Assembly (NCBI RefSeq): GCF_003710105.1
Contig: NZ_CP033325.1
Span: forward strand, 2,294,001-2,358,000
Source of the DNA: Georgenia faecalis
GTDB taxonomy: Bacteria > Actinomycetota > Actinomycetes > Actinomycetales > Actinomycetaceae
Direction of reading: 5' to 3'
Length of the DNA: 64,000 nt
A model generated the notes under the pieces. The model worked only from the letters and a program-made list of their open reading frames with translations, ran no database searches and was not told where the DNA came from. Positions 27,581 to 36,109 of this stretch are shown here, piece by piece. The translations under genes were made by a program, and so were the position numbers. How positions within the stretch are numbered: the stretch's first letter is position 1; every line of letters begins with the position of its first letter.

Positions 27581-29284
27581 ATGGACCGTGCCCCGAACCG
27601 CTACGACGCGGGCCGTGCCTTCTACGCGCCGGGCGTGCCGGCCGAGATCGACGTCGACGAGCGTGACGTCGGAGCCCTGCTGGACGACGCCGCCCGCCGG
27701 TACCCCGACCGGGTCGCCCTCGACTTCCTCGGCGCGAGCACGACCTACGCCGCCCTCGAGCAGGAGGTGGCACGAGCCGCGGGGCTCCTCCAGGACGCCG
27801 GCGTGCGGGCCGGGGACCGCGTCGCCCTCGTCCTGCCCAACTGCCCCCAGCACGTCGTCGCGTTCTACGCCGTGCTCCGCCTCGGTGCCGTGGTGGCCGA
27901 GCACAACCCGCTCGCCCCGGCCGAGGAGGTCCAGGCCCAGCTCGCCCGGCACGGTGCGCGCGTCGTCGTCGCCTGGGAGAAGGCCCTGCCGCTGGTCTGC
28001 CCGGACGGCGACCTCGGCGGGCGCACCGTCTACGCCGTCGACCTCACCGCCGCCCTGCCCCGCTCCTCCCGCCTCCTCCTGCGCCTGCCCCTGCCCGCCG
28101 CGCGGCGCCAGCGCGACGCCATGCGCGGCCCGGTCCCCGCGGGCGTGCGCTCCTGGGACCGCGGCGTGCGTGCCGCGCGGCCCGTCGACGGCCCCCGCCC
28201 GGCGCCCGGGGACCTCGCCGTGCTCCTCCACACGGGCGGGACCACCGGGACGCCGAAGGCCGTGGCTCTCACCCACCGCAACCTCATGGCCAACGCCACG
28301 CAGGGGCAGGCGTGGGTGAGCGGCCTCGAGGAGGGCAAGGAGACGTTCTACGCCGTCCTGCCCTTCTTCCACGCCTTCGGCCTCACCCTGTGCCTCACCT
28401 TCGCCGTGCGGATGGGGGCCACGCAGGTGGTGCTCCCCCGGTTCGACGTCGACATGACGCTCGCCGCCATGCGCCGCCGCCCCGCGACCTTCCTGCCGGG
28501 GGTCCCGCCGATCTTCGACAAGCTGGCCCGCGCGGCCGAGGAGCGCGGCGCAGACCTGCGCACCATCCGGTACTCCATCTCCGGCGCCATGGCCCTGGAC
28601 CCCGAGGTCGCCGCGCGCTGGGAGCGGGTCACCGGCGGGCTCATCGTCGAGGGCTACGGCATGACCGAGAGCTCACCCGTTGCCCTGGGAAGCCCCCTGA
28701 GCCCGGACCGCCGGCCCGGCACGCTGGGCATCCCCTTCCCCTCGACGCAGATCCGGGTCGTCGACCCCGAGAACCCCGACGTCGACGTCGAGCCCGGCTC
28801 CCCGGGCGAGCTGCTCATCCGTGGGCCGCAGGTGTTCTCCGGGTACTACGGCGAGCCCGAGGAGAGTGCCGCGGTCCTCCTGCCCGGCGGCTGGCTGCGC
28901 ACGGGCGACATCGTCACCGTCGACGAGGACGGCTTCGTCACTCTCGCCGACCGCATTAAGGAGCTCATCATCTCCGGCGGGTTCAACATCTACCCCTCCC
29001 AGGTGGAGGACGCGGTGCGCCTCATGCCCGGGGTCGCCGACGTCGCGGTGGTGGGCGTTCCCGGCGGGGCGGGCGGCGACCGGGTGGTGGCGGCCCTCGT
29101 CCTCGAGGCGGGCGCCCAGGTGGACCTCGCCGCCGTGCGGCACTGGTGCGAGGGGCGGCTCTCGCGCTACGCGGTCCCCCGCCAGGTCGCCGTGCTCGCG
29201 GAGCTGCCGCGCAGCCAGCTCGGCAAGGTGCTGCGGCGCACCGTCCGCGAGCAGCTCATGGAGCGGGGCTCGCGCAAGTCGTGA
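27581..29284 (+). CDS. Long-chain acyl-CoA ligase (AMP-forming, FadD-like)
   Basis: Activates a carboxylic acid, probably a fatty acid, to its CoA thioester by way of an acyl-adenylate. The 567-residue protein has the AMP-binding P-loop TGGTTGTPKAVALTH, the GYGMTESSP motif, GWLRTGDIV with KELIISGGFNIYP in the hinge region, and the catalytic C-terminal Lys in SQLGKVLRR. GAGGAGGA lies about 5 nt before the ATG. The gene stands alone between two strong hairpins, with a palindrome upstream that may be its operator. The chain length of the substrate cannot be read from the sequence. Confidence 0.88.
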   Translation: MDRAPNRYDAGRAFYAPGVPAEIDVDERDVGALLDDAARRYPDRVALDFLGASTTYAALEQEVARAAGLLQDAGVRAGDRVALVLPNCPQHVVAFYAVLRLGAVVAEHNPLAPAEEVQAQLARHGARVVVAWEKALPLVCPDGDLGGRTVYAVDLTAALPRSSRLLLRLPLPAARRQRDAMRGPVPAGVRSWDRGVRAARPVDGPRPAPGDLAVLLHTGGTTGTPKAVALTHRNLMANATQGQAWVSGLEEGKETFYAVLPFFHAFGLTLCLTFAVRMGATQVVLPRFDVDMTLAAMRRRPATFLPGVPPIFDKLARAAEERGADLRTIRYSISGAMALDPEVAARWERVTGGLIVEGYGMTESSPVALGSPLSPDRRPGTLGIPFPSTQIRVVDPENPDVDVEPGSPGELLIRGPQVFSGYYGEPEESAAVLLPGGWLRTGDIVTVDEDGFVTLADRIKELIISGGFNIYPSQVEDAVRLMPGVADVAVVGVPGGAGGDRVVAALVLEAGAQVDLAAVRHWCEGRLSRYAVPRQVAVLAELPRSQLGKVLRRTVREQLMERGSRKS

Positions 29285-29289
29285 CGGCG

Positions 29290-29329
29290 CCGTCGGTGGC
29301 GGCGGCTTCCCCTCCGCCGCCACCGACGG
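29290..29329. terminator. Bidirectional hairpin terminator
   Basis: A perfect 16-bp stem (CCGTCGGTGGCGGCGG / CCGCCGCCACCGACGG) with an 8-nt loop lies between the convergent acyl-CoA ligase and nrdR genes. Confidence 0.82.
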
Positions 29330-29332
29330 CCG

Positions 29333-29848
29333 TCAGCGGACCGGGCCGGTTCCTGCGCCCTGGTCGTCCCCCACGGTAGCGGAGGCGCCCTGCGCGCGGG
29401 CGGCTTCGGCCTCGCGCAGGGTACGGATAGCCGCCTCGAAGTCCTCGAGCGAGGAGAAGGCGGAGTAGACGCTGGCGAAGCGCAGGTAGGCGACCTCGTC
29501 GAGCTCGCGCAGGGGCCCGAGGATGGCGAGGCCGACCTCCTGGGAGTCGATCTGCGCGGCGCCGCTGGCTCGCACGGCCTCCTCGACCTGCTGGGCGAGA
29601 AGCGCGAGGTCGTCGTCGGAGACGGGCCGGCCCTGGCAGGCCTTGCGCACCCCCGAGACGACCTTCTCGCGGCTGAACGGCTCGACGACGCCGGACCGCT
29701 TGACCACCGACAGGCTCGACGTCTCCAGCGTGGAGAACCGCCGCCCGCACTCCGGGCACTGGCGACGGCGGCGGATGGCGGACCCGTCGTCGGCGGTCCG
29801 GGAGTCGATGACCCGGGTGTCCTCGTGCCGGCAGAAGGGGCAGTGCAT
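29333..29848 (-). CDS. nrdR: Transcriptional repressor NrdR
   Basis: Zinc-ribbon/ATP-cone repressor of ribonucleotide reductase genes that responds to dATP/ATP. The 171-residue protein starts [17 protein letters not shown]. The zinc ribbon uses Cys3, Cys6, Cys31 and Cys34, and the ATP-cone begins at [17 protein letters not shown] disordered Ala/Gly tail (about 25 residues) follows. The start at 29848 is fixed by the MHCPFC motif and lies 6 nt after TACGGT, suggesting a leaderless mRNA. It is adjacent to the LysM gene and lexA, as in mycobacteria. Confidence 0.95.
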   Translation of the reverse strand: MHCPFCRHEDTRVIDSRTADDGSAIRRRRQCPECGRRFSTLETSSLSVVKRSGVVEPFSREKVVSGVRKACQGRPVSDDDLALLAQQVEEAVRASGAAQIDSQEVGLAILGPLRELDEVAYLRFASVYSAFSSLEDFEAAIRTLREAEAARAQGASATVGDDQGAGTGPVR

Positions 29849-29854
29849 CCCCGA

Positions 29855-29860
29855 ACCGTA
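29855..29860 (-). promoter_or_regulatory. Leaderless -10 of nrdR
   Basis: On the minus strand TACGGT ends 6 nt before the nrdR ATG, whose position is independently certain from the zinc-ribbon motif. Confidence 0.55.
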
Positions 29861-29896
29861 CCGTGCGGGCGAGGCCCGGCCGGCGCGCACCCCGGC

Positions 29897-30436
29897 TCAG
29901 CGCGCGGGGACGAGGATCTGCTGCCCGGCGCGCAGGTCGCCCGACGGCAGCCCGTTGAGGGCCACGAGCTGGTCGACGAGGTCCCGGACGTCCTGACCCG
30001 GTGCCGCCACCACGCTCGCGATCTCCCACAGGGTGTCGCCCGAGCCGACGGTGACGCGCTCGGTGGCCACCACGGCGGCGTCCGCCCCGAGCTGACCGGC
30101 CCACGCACCGACGAGCACCGCCGCCATGGTGGCGAGGACGAACGCGCCCACGGCGAGCACGGCGCGGCCGCGGGCGGTGAGCCGCAGGTGCCCCGTCGGC
30201 GCGACGGCCCGCGAGGGGGGCGCGGCAGCGACCGCCACGGCCGGGTGGGCCACGGGCGGCCGAGCCACGGCCGGGCGGGCCACGCCCGGGCGAGCAGGTG
30301 CGGGGTGGCCGGGAGCAAGGCGGACCGGAGCGGGGCGGGGCACCGGGACGAACCCGGGGCCGACCAGCTCGAGGCGCGGCCGGGGCGCGCTCCGGCGGAC
30401 CGGCAGAACGGTCGGCAGTGCGGTGACGGCACTCAT
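29897..30436 (-). CDS. SOS-controlled LysM membrane protein (ChiZ/DivS/YneA-like)
   Basis: A 179-residue protein. The N-terminus (1-90) is rich in Pro, Ala and Val repeats and predicted cytoplasmic. A membrane helix spans about 91-112, and an extracytoplasmic LysM domain about 127-177 (GSGDTLWEIA...NGLPSGDLRAGQQILVPA). Divergent from lexA and next to nrdR, it matches the position of M. tuberculosis Rv2719c (ChiZ), and small SOS-induced division inhibitors such as YneA and DivS play this role elsewhere. Two abutting LexA boxes lie 13-43 bp upstream of its ATG, which has AGGAGG 5-6 nt before it. The division-inhibitor role is inference. Confidence 0.82.
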   Translation of the reverse strand: MSAVTALPTVLPVRRSAPRPRLELVGPGFVPVPRPAPVRLAPGHPAPARPGVARPAVARPPVAHPAVAVAAAPPSRAVAPTGHLRLTARGRAVLAVGAFVLATMAAVLVGAWAGQLGADAAVVATERVTVGSGDTLWEIASVVAAPGQDVRDLVDQLVALNGLPSGDLRAGQQILVPAR

Positions 30437-30448
30437 GGTTCCTCCTGA

Positions 30449-30479
30449 TCGAACGTATGTACGTCGAACGTCTGTGCGA
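30449..30479 (-). promoter_or_regulatory. Two abutting LexA (SOS) boxes
   Basis: TCGAAC-GTAT-GTACGT (30449-30464) and TCGAAC-GTCT-GTGCGA (30464-30479) are imperfect copies of the actinobacterial SOS box TCGAAC-N4-GTTCGA. They are spaced 15 bp apart and lie just upstream of the LysM gene. Confidence 0.8.
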
Positions 30480-30516
30480 AAGAGTAGCGCCGACCCCTCG
30501 TCCTGTCGACACGCCG

Positions 30517-30532
30517 TCGAACAGATGTTTGA
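30517..30532 (+). promoter_or_regulatory. LexA (SOS) box of lexA
   Basis: TCGAAC-AGAT-GTTTGA differs from the consensus at one base. It lies 79 bp before the lexA GTG and is the likely autoregulatory site. Confidence 0.85.
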
Positions 30533-30610
30533 TCGCCGGTCCTGCGGCTCCTACCCTGTCCCTACGAACACCATCACCGACCACTGACATCGAGCGGCGA
30601 GGAGCCCCCC

Positions 30611-31315
30611 GTGAGCGCATCCGAGGACCATCCCGAGGCGGGCGCCTCGGTGCACGAGCTCCCCGAGCCCCGGCCGCAGGCGGGGGCGCTGACCGCCCGC
30701 CAGCGGCTCGTCCTCGAGACGATCCGTCGGTGCGTGGCCGAGCGGGGCTACCCGCCCACGATGCGCGAGATCGGCGAGGCGGTCGGGCTGACCAGCCCCT
30801 CCTCGGTCAAGCACCAGCTCACGGTCCTCGAGCGCAAGGGCTACCTGCGTCGGGACCCGCACCGCCCCCGGGCGATCGAGATCGTCGGCCTGGACGAGAC
30901 CCCGGAGCCGGACGCGGCCCACGTCGGCCTCGACTCCCCGGCCACCGCGCTCGTGCCGGTGGTCGGCCGGATCGCCGCGGGCGGGCCGATCCTCGCCGAG
31001 CAGGCCGTCGAGGACGTCTTCGCGCTGCCGCGCCGGCTCGTCGGCGACGGCGAGCTCTTCCTCCTGCGCGTGGCGGGCGAGTCGATGGTCGACGCCGCCA
31101 TCTGCGACGGGGACTGGGTGGTGGTGCGCCGTCAGCCCGTCGCCGAGAACGGCGAGATCGTCGCCGCCATGATCGACGGCGAGGCCACGGTCAAGACGCT
31201 GCGCCGCCAGGACGGGCAGGTCTGGCTCATGCCGGCCAACCCGGCGTACTCCCCCATCCCGGGCGAGAACGCCCAGGTGCTCGGGCGCGTCGTCTCCGTC
31301 CTGCGCAGCCTCTGA
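30611..31315 (+). CDS. lexA: SOS repressor LexA
   Basis: DNA-damage repressor that self-cleaves when RecA filaments form. The 234-residue protein has an N-terminal winged helix ([29 protein letters not shown]...SPSSVKHQL). The cleavage site is Ala123-Gly124 (GRIAAGGPI), with catalytic Ser158 (GESMVDAAI) and Lys195 (ATVKTLRR). The N-terminus has an extra ~27 residues before the helix, common in actinobacteria. GAGGAG lies 6 nt before GTG 30611. A LexA box upstream predicts autoregulation. Confidence 0.97.
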   Translation: MSASEDHPEAGASVHELPEPRPQAGALTARQRLVLETIRRCVAERGYPPTMREIGEAVGLTSPSSVKHQLTVLERKGYLRRDPHRPRAIEIVGLDETPEPDAAHVGLDSPATALVPVVGRIAAGGPILAEQAVEDVFALPRRLVGDGELFLLRVAGESMVDAAICDGDWVVVRRQPVAENGEIVAAMIDGEATVKTLRRQDGQVWLMPANPAYSPIPGENAQVLGRVVSVLRSL

Positions 31316-31328
31316 CGCCGTGCCGGGT

Positions 31329-31346
31329 GGCGGCCCCCGGGCCGCC
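31329..31346. terminator. Short hairpin between lexA and ldh
   Basis: GGCGGCCC / GGGCCGCC with a 2-nt centre lies between the convergent lexA and ldh ends. A second 7-bp stem follows around 31352-31374. It is plausible but weak. Confidence 0.4.
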
Positions 31347-31372
31347 CCCGGAGCCGCGGGGGCGCGGCGCGG

Positions 31373-32326
31373 CTAGAAGCCGAGCCCGCGCAGGACCTCG
31401 CGGATGCGGTCGGCGCTGGCCCGCAGGCCGGTGAGCTCGGCCGGCGTCATCGGCGGGACGAGCTTCTCCCCCGCGCCGTCGGCCCCCACGACGGTGGGCA
31501 CCGACAGGCACACGTCGGAGATGCCGACGTAGTCCTCGATGAGGGTCGAGACGCTGAGCACGCGGTTCTCGTCGCGCAGGACCGCCTCGATGATGCTCAC
31601 CCCGGCCAGCGCGACCGCGTAGTTCGTCGCGCCCTTGCCGGCGATCACCGTGTAGGCCGCCTCGACCACCTCCGTGGCGATCGCCTCCCGCGAGGCCGCG
31701 TCGAGGAGCGGCGCGTGGGTGGTGCTCCAGTCGAGGAGCGGGACCGCGCCGATCATCGCCGAGCTCCACAACGGGATCTCGGAGTCGCCGTGCTCGCCGA
31801 CGACGTACGCGTGGACGTTCTGGGCGGCCAGGCCGCTCTCCTCCGCGAGGCGGTAGCGCAGGCGCGAGGTGTCCAGGACGGTGCCCGAGCCGAACAGCTG
31901 GTTGGGGGGCAGGCCGGAGATGGCCAGCGCCGCCCGGGTGACGACGTCCACCGGGTTGGTCACCATGACGTACACGGCGTCCGGGGCGACGGCGGTCACC
32001 TGCGGGATGATCGTCCGCATGAGGCCGACGGTGCTCTCGGCGAGGTCGAGGCGGGTCTGGCCCGGCTTCTGCTTGGCCCCGGCGGTGACGACGACGACGT
32101 CGGCGCCGCGGCACACCTCGATGTCGTCCGAGCCCTCGATCTGGGCGGGCGGCATGAACTGGACGCCGTGGACGAGATCGAGCGCCTCGGCCCGGACCTT
32201 GGCCGTGTTGATGTCGTAGAGCGCCACGTGCCGCGCGGTCCCCCGCATGAGCGTCGCGAAGGCCATGGTGGCCCCCACGGAGCCCGCTCCGATGATGGCG
32301 ACCTTGCTCGTCCGCGCTGCCCGCAT
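31373..32326 (-). CDS. ldh: L-lactate dehydrogenase
   Basis: NAD-dependent reduction of pyruvate to L-lactate. The 317-residue protein begins with the Rossmann motif KVAIIGAGSVGATMAFA and has the NAD-specific acidic residue in ALYDINTAKV. It also has VMVTNPVDVVTRAAL, the substrate-binding Arg in DTSRLRYRLAE and the catalytic His in VVGEHGDSEIPLW. The Gln in GAKQKPGQTRLDL favours lactate over malate dehydrogenase. GAGGGG lies about 8 nt before ATG 32326. It is convergent with lexA; no operon partner is seen. Confidence 0.93.
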   Translation of the reverse strand: MRAARTSKVAIIGAGSVGATMAFATLMRGTARHVALYDINTAKVRAEALDLVHGVQFMPPAQIEGSDDIEVCRGADVVVVTAGAKQKPGQTRLDLAESTVGLMRTIIPQVTAVAPDAVYVMVTNPVDVVTRAALAISGLPPNQLFGSGTVLDTSRLRYRLAEESGLAAQNVHAYVVGEHGDSEIPLWSSAMIGAVPLLDWSTTHAPLLDAASREAIATEVVEAAYTVIAGKGATNYAVALAGVSIIEAVLRDENRVLSVSTLIEDYVGISDVCLSVPTVVGADGAGEKLVPPMTPAELTGLRASADRIREVLRGLGF

Positions 32327-32361
32327 GGCTGGGCCCCTCTCCTCGGCTGCTCGTGGCCAGC

Positions 32362-34488
32362 CTAGGCGGTGGCCGTCCTCCCCGCCGGGCGGGAGGTCCC
32401 CGTCGCGAGGCGGCGCAGCGCGTCGCGCGCCAGGGTGCCGTCGGTGGTCTGCCACATCGGCGGCATCGACCGGGTGAGGAAGGTGCCGTAGCGCGCCGTC
32501 GCCAGGCGCGGGTCGAGGACGGCGACGACGCCCCGGTCCGACATCGTGCGCACGAGGCGCCCCGCGCCCTGGGCGAGGAGCAGCGCGGCGTGCGAGGCGG
32601 CGACGGCCATGAAGCCGTTGCCGCCGGCCGCCGCGGCCGCCTCGGAACGTGCCGACCGGACCGGGTCGTCCGGACGCGGGAAGGGGATCCGGTCGATGAG
32701 GACGAGGCGGCACGTGGGCCCGGGGACGTCCACCCCCTGCCACAGCGACAGGGTCCCCATGAGGCAGGTCGCCTCGTCCTCGGCGAACCGTCGCACGAGG
32801 GTGGGCAGCTGGTCGTCCCCCTGGCACAGCACGGGCACGTCGAGCTCGCTGCGCAGGAGGTCCGCCGCCTCCTCGGCCGCCCGGCGCGAGGAGAACAGGC
32901 CGAGGGTCGCCCCGCCGGCAGCCCGGACCAGCCCGAGGACCTCCTCCAGCGCCTGCGCGCTGGTGCCGTCCCGGCCCGGCGGCGGCAGGTGCCGGGCGAT
33001 GTAGAGGATGCCCTGGCGGCGGTAGTCGAAGGGCGAGCCGACGTCGAGGGCGCGCCAGGGCCGGCCGTCGTCGGCGTCCGCACCGTCCGCCGACGCCGAC
33101 GCCGACGCCGGCGCCGCCGCCGCCGGGGCGGGCCGGGTGGGCCGGCCCGCGCCGGGCACGTCGGGCGTGCGGTCGTCGCCGCGCTCCCGGCCGACGAGGG
33201 TGGCGCCGAGCGTGCGCGCCATGGCGTCGAAGGTCCCGCCGAGGGCGAGGGTCGCGGAGGTGAGGACGGCGGCGCGCCCGCTGAGCAGGTGGTCGGCGAT
33301 GGGCGCGGAGACGTCGAGCGGGGCCAGGTGGAGCCGCGGGGCGTCCAGGCCGGTGCGGCCGCGCTCGCACCACAGGACGTCGCGGCGCTGGGCGATCCGG
33401 TCGCTGAGCAGGCGCTCGGTCACCTCGGTGAGCGTGAGGACGGCGGCCCGGGCCATGAGCCGGCCGCCCGCCTCGGCCTCGCCCGTGCCCCGCAGGGCGG
33501 TGAGCGCCTCGCGGGCGGCGGCGTCGACGAGGGTGACGGCGTCGGCCAGGCCGGCGGGCAGGCCGTCGCGCAGCCGGCCGTCAGGCACGGTCTCCAGGCG
33601 GGTCCGCAGCACCGTCGCGGCCTGCTCGAGGTCCACGCCCAGCGCCCCGTGGCGGCGCGCGAGCCGGGCGGTGCGCTCGACGACGGTGGCGGACAGCTCG
33701 AGGGTGGACTGGGCGGTCACCCGCTCGGCGAGCTCGTGCGCCTCGTCGACGACGAGGACGTCGTGCTCGGGCAGGACGTTGGGCGAGCCCGCGGCCGCGA
33801 TCCCCAGCATCGCGTGGTTGGTGATGACGACGTCGGCCTCGCGGGCGGCCTGGCGCGCCGCCTCGGGGAAGCACTCGGCGAGCATGGGGCACGCGGTGCC
33901 GAGGCACTCGAGCTTGCTCACGCTCACCTGGCGCCAGGCCCGCTCGCTCACGCCCGGGACGAGGTCGTCCCGGTCGCCGGTGTCCGTCTCCTCCGCCCAC
34001 TCCCGCACGCGCAGGATCTGCTCCCCCAGGGTCGACGCCGCCCGGGCGGTCCGCTGCGGGTCGGGGGTGGTGGCGTCCGCGGGGAACAGGCCCGGCTCGT
34101 CGTCCGCGGGGTACCCGCCGCCGAGCTTGTGCTTGCACACGTAGTTCTGCCAGCCCTTGAGGACGGCGGCCTGGGGGCGCAGGCCCGTGCGCTCGGCGAC
34201 GACGTCGGCGACGAGGGGGACGTCGTGGACGAGGACCTGGCGCTGGAGGGCGAGCGTGGCCGTGGAGATGACGGCCCGCTGCCCCTTCTCGACGGCGTGG
34301 GCGAGGACCGGCACGAGATAGGCGAGGGACTTGCCCGTCCCGGTCCCGGCCTGGACGAGGAGCGGGGCGGGCTCCGCGAGGACCTCGCTGATGGCGCGCG
34401 CCATCGCCTCCTGGCCCGGCCGCCGGGCGCCGCCGATGCGGGCGACGGCGGCGTCGAGGAGGGCGGTGGTCCGGTCGGGGCCGCTCAC
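32362..34488 (-). CDS. dinG: DinG-type ATP-dependent DNA helicase
   Basis: XPD/DinG-family superfamily 2 helicase of 708 residues. Walker A is AGTGTGKS at 47-54 and the DEAH box is VVDEAHELAERV. Four cysteines, Cys118, Cys195, Cys200 and Cys206, are placed to bind the 4Fe-4S cluster of this family. C-terminal motifs include MGTLSLWQGVDVPG and QGAGRLVR. It probably unwinds R-loops or damaged-fork DNA. The GTG at 34488 overlaps the hflX stop (GTGA), so hflX and dinG form a coupled pair. Confidence 0.9.
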   Translation of the reverse strand: MSGPDRTTALLDAAVARIGGARRPGQEAMARAISEVLAEPAPLLVQAGTGTGKSLAYLVPVLAHAVEKGQRAVISTATLALQRQVLVHDVPLVADVVAERTGLRPQAAVLKGWQNYVCKHKLGGGYPADDEPGLFPADATTPDPQRTARAASTLGEQILRVREWAEETDTGDRDDLVPGVSERAWRQVSVSKLECLGTACPMLAECFPEAARQAAREADVVITNHAMLGIAAAGSPNVLPEHDVLVVDEAHELAERVTAQSTLELSATVVERTARLARRHGALGVDLEQAATVLRTRLETVPDGRLRDGLPAGLADAVTLVDAAAREALTALRGTGEAEAGGRLMARAAVLTLTEVTERLLSDRIAQRRDVLWCERGRTGLDAPRLHLAPLDVSAPIADHLLSGRAAVLTSATLALGGTFDAMARTLGATLVGRERGDDRTPDVPGAGRPTRPAPAAAAPASASASADGADADDGRPWRALDVGSPFDYRRQGILYIARHLPPPGRDGTSAQALEEVLGLVRAAGGATLGLFSSRRAAEEAADLLRSELDVPVLCQGDDQLPTLVRRFAEDEATCLMGTLSLWQGVDVPGPTCRLVLIDRIPFPRPDDPVRSARSEAAAAAGGNGFMAVAASHAALLLAQGAGRLVRTMSDRGVVAVLDPRLATARYGTFLTRSMPPMWQTTDGTLARDALRRLATGTSRPAGRTATA

Positions 34489-35975
34489 GCCCCGGGCTGC
34501 GCGGCGCTGAGCTCGGCGGCCAGGGTCGCGTCGACCCGGGCGCGCAGGCGCGTGCCGTCGCCGGTGTGCTCGGTGCCGAGGATCTCCCCCGTCGAGTGCG
34601 CGCGGGAGAGGAGGTCGCCCCGGGAGTAGGGCACGACGACGTCGACGTCCACCTCGGGGCGCGGCAGCAGGTCGGCGACGCGCTGGCGCAGCTCCCCCAT
34701 CCCGGCTCCGGTGCGCGCGGAGACCACCACGGCGTCCGGGTAGCGCGTCCGCAGGCGGGTGAGCGCCTCGGGGGCAGCGAGGTCGGCCTTGTTGAGGACG
34801 ATGACCTCGGGCACCTCGAGCGCGTGCGGGATGTCGGCGAGGACCGCCCGCACCGCGCTCACCTGCCCCTCCGGGTCGGGGTGGGCGGCGTCGACGACGT
34901 GGAGCAGGAGGTCCGCCTCGGCCACCTCCTCGAGCGTGGAGCGGAAGGCCTCGACGAGCTCGTGGGGCAGGGACCGCACGAAGCCGACCGTGTCGGTGAG
35001 GGTGTACAGGCGCCCGTCCGGGGTCTCGGCCTTGCGCACCGTGGGGTCGAGGGTGGCGAACAGGGAGTTCTCCACGAGCACCCCGGCGCCGGTGAGCTGG
35101 TTGAGCAGCGAGGACTTGCCGGCGTTGGTGTACCCGGCGATGGCGACCGCGGGTACCCGCCCACGACGCCGCGAGGACCGCATCGTCTCCCGGGCGGGGG
35201 CCATCTCGGCGATCTGCCGGCGCAGGCGCGCCATCCGGGTCCGGATCCGGCGGCGGTCCAGCTCGATCTTCGTCTCACCGGGTCCGCGCGAGCCGATCCC
35301 GGCGCCACCGGCCACGCGGCCACCGGCCTGCCGGGACATCGACTCACCCCACCCGCGCAGGCGCGGGAGGAGGTACTCGAGCTGGGCGAGCTCGACCTGC
35401 GCCTTGCCCTCCCGGGACTTCGCGTGCTGGGCGAAGATGTCGAGGATGAGGGCGGTCCGGTCGACGACCTTGACCTTGACGACGTCCTCGAGGCCACGCC
35501 GCTGGGAGGGCGCGAGGTCGCCGTCGACGACGACGGTGTCCGCCCCGACGGAGGCGACGAGCTCGGCGAGCTCGGCGGCCTTGCCCGAGCCGAGGTAGGT
35601 GGCGGGGTCCGGGTTCACGCGGCGCTGGAGGAGCCCGTCGAGGACCTGCGAGCCCGCGGTCTCCGCGAGCGCGGCGAGCTCGCGCAGCGAGACGTCGGCC
35701 ATCTCCGCGGAGCCGGTGGACCACAGCCCGACGAGGACGACCCGCTCGAGCCGCAACGCCCGGTACTCGACCTCGGTGACGTCCTCGAGCTCCGTCGACA
35801 GCCCGCCGACGCGGCGCAGGGCGGAGCGCTCCTCGCGCTCCAGCTGGTCGCCGTCCCGGTCGCTGCCGCCCGTGTCCTCCACCTGCAGCGCCGTCCCCGC
35901 TCGAGCGAGGATGCGGTCGACGACGTCCCGTGCGGCGTCCTGGGCGCTGGGCTCGGTGAGGCGGTCGTTCGTCAT
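34485..35975 (-). CDS. hflX: Ribosome-associated GTPase HflX
   Basis: GTPase that splits or rescues stalled ribosomes. The 496-residue protein has an actinobacterial N-terminal extension of about 70 residues. The HflX domain follows (NPDPATYLGSGKAAELAE; AQLEYLLPRLRG; GSRGPGETKIELDRR), then a G domain with G1 GYTNAGKS at 281-288, G3 DTVGFVRSLPHELVEAF and G4 NKAD. AAGGA lies 4 nt before ATG 35975. It is followed by the overlapping dinG. In Corynebacterium hflX belongs to the ClgR regulon, and clgR lies in this window. Confidence 0.95.
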   Translation of the reverse strand: MTNDRLTEPSAQDAARDVVDRILARAGTALQVEDTGGSDRDGDQLEREERSALRRVGGLSTELEDVTEVEYRALRLERVVLVGLWSTGSAEMADVSLRELAALAETAGSQVLDGLLQRRVNPDPATYLGSGKAAELAELVASVGADTVVVDGDLAPSQRRGLEDVVKVKVVDRTALILDIFAQHAKSREGKAQVELAQLEYLLPRLRGWGESMSRQAGGRVAGGAGIGSRGPGETKIELDRRRIRTRMARLRRQIAEMAPARETMRSSRRRGRVPAVAIAGYTNAGKSSLLNQLTGAGVLVENSLFATLDPTVRKAETPDGRLYTLTDTVGFVRSLPHELVEAFRSTLEEVAEADLLLHVVDAAHPDPEGQVSAVRAVLADIPHALEVPEVIVLNKADLAAPEALTRLRTRYPDAVVVSARTGAGMGELRQRVADLLPRPEVDVDVVVPYSRGDLLSRAHSTGEILGTEHTGDGTRLRARVDATLAAELSAAQPGA

Positions 35976-36097
35976 GGTGTCCTTGGTCTCGGGGAACGCG
36001 GCGGGGCCGCGCCGCGAGGGCGCCGACCACCGGGTTCCATCGTCCCACCGCGGCCGGGGGCGTGCGAGCGAATATCCCCACGGCGAAAGCGGCGGGG

Positions 36098-36103
36098 TAC
36101 CTT
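36098..36103 (+). promoter_or_regulatory. Leaderless -10 of the methyltransferase gene
   Basis: TACCTT ends 6 nt before GTG 36110; no Shine-Dalgarno sequence is present. It supports that start over the GTG at 36062. Confidence 0.5.
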
Positions 36104-36109
36104 GCCCCG

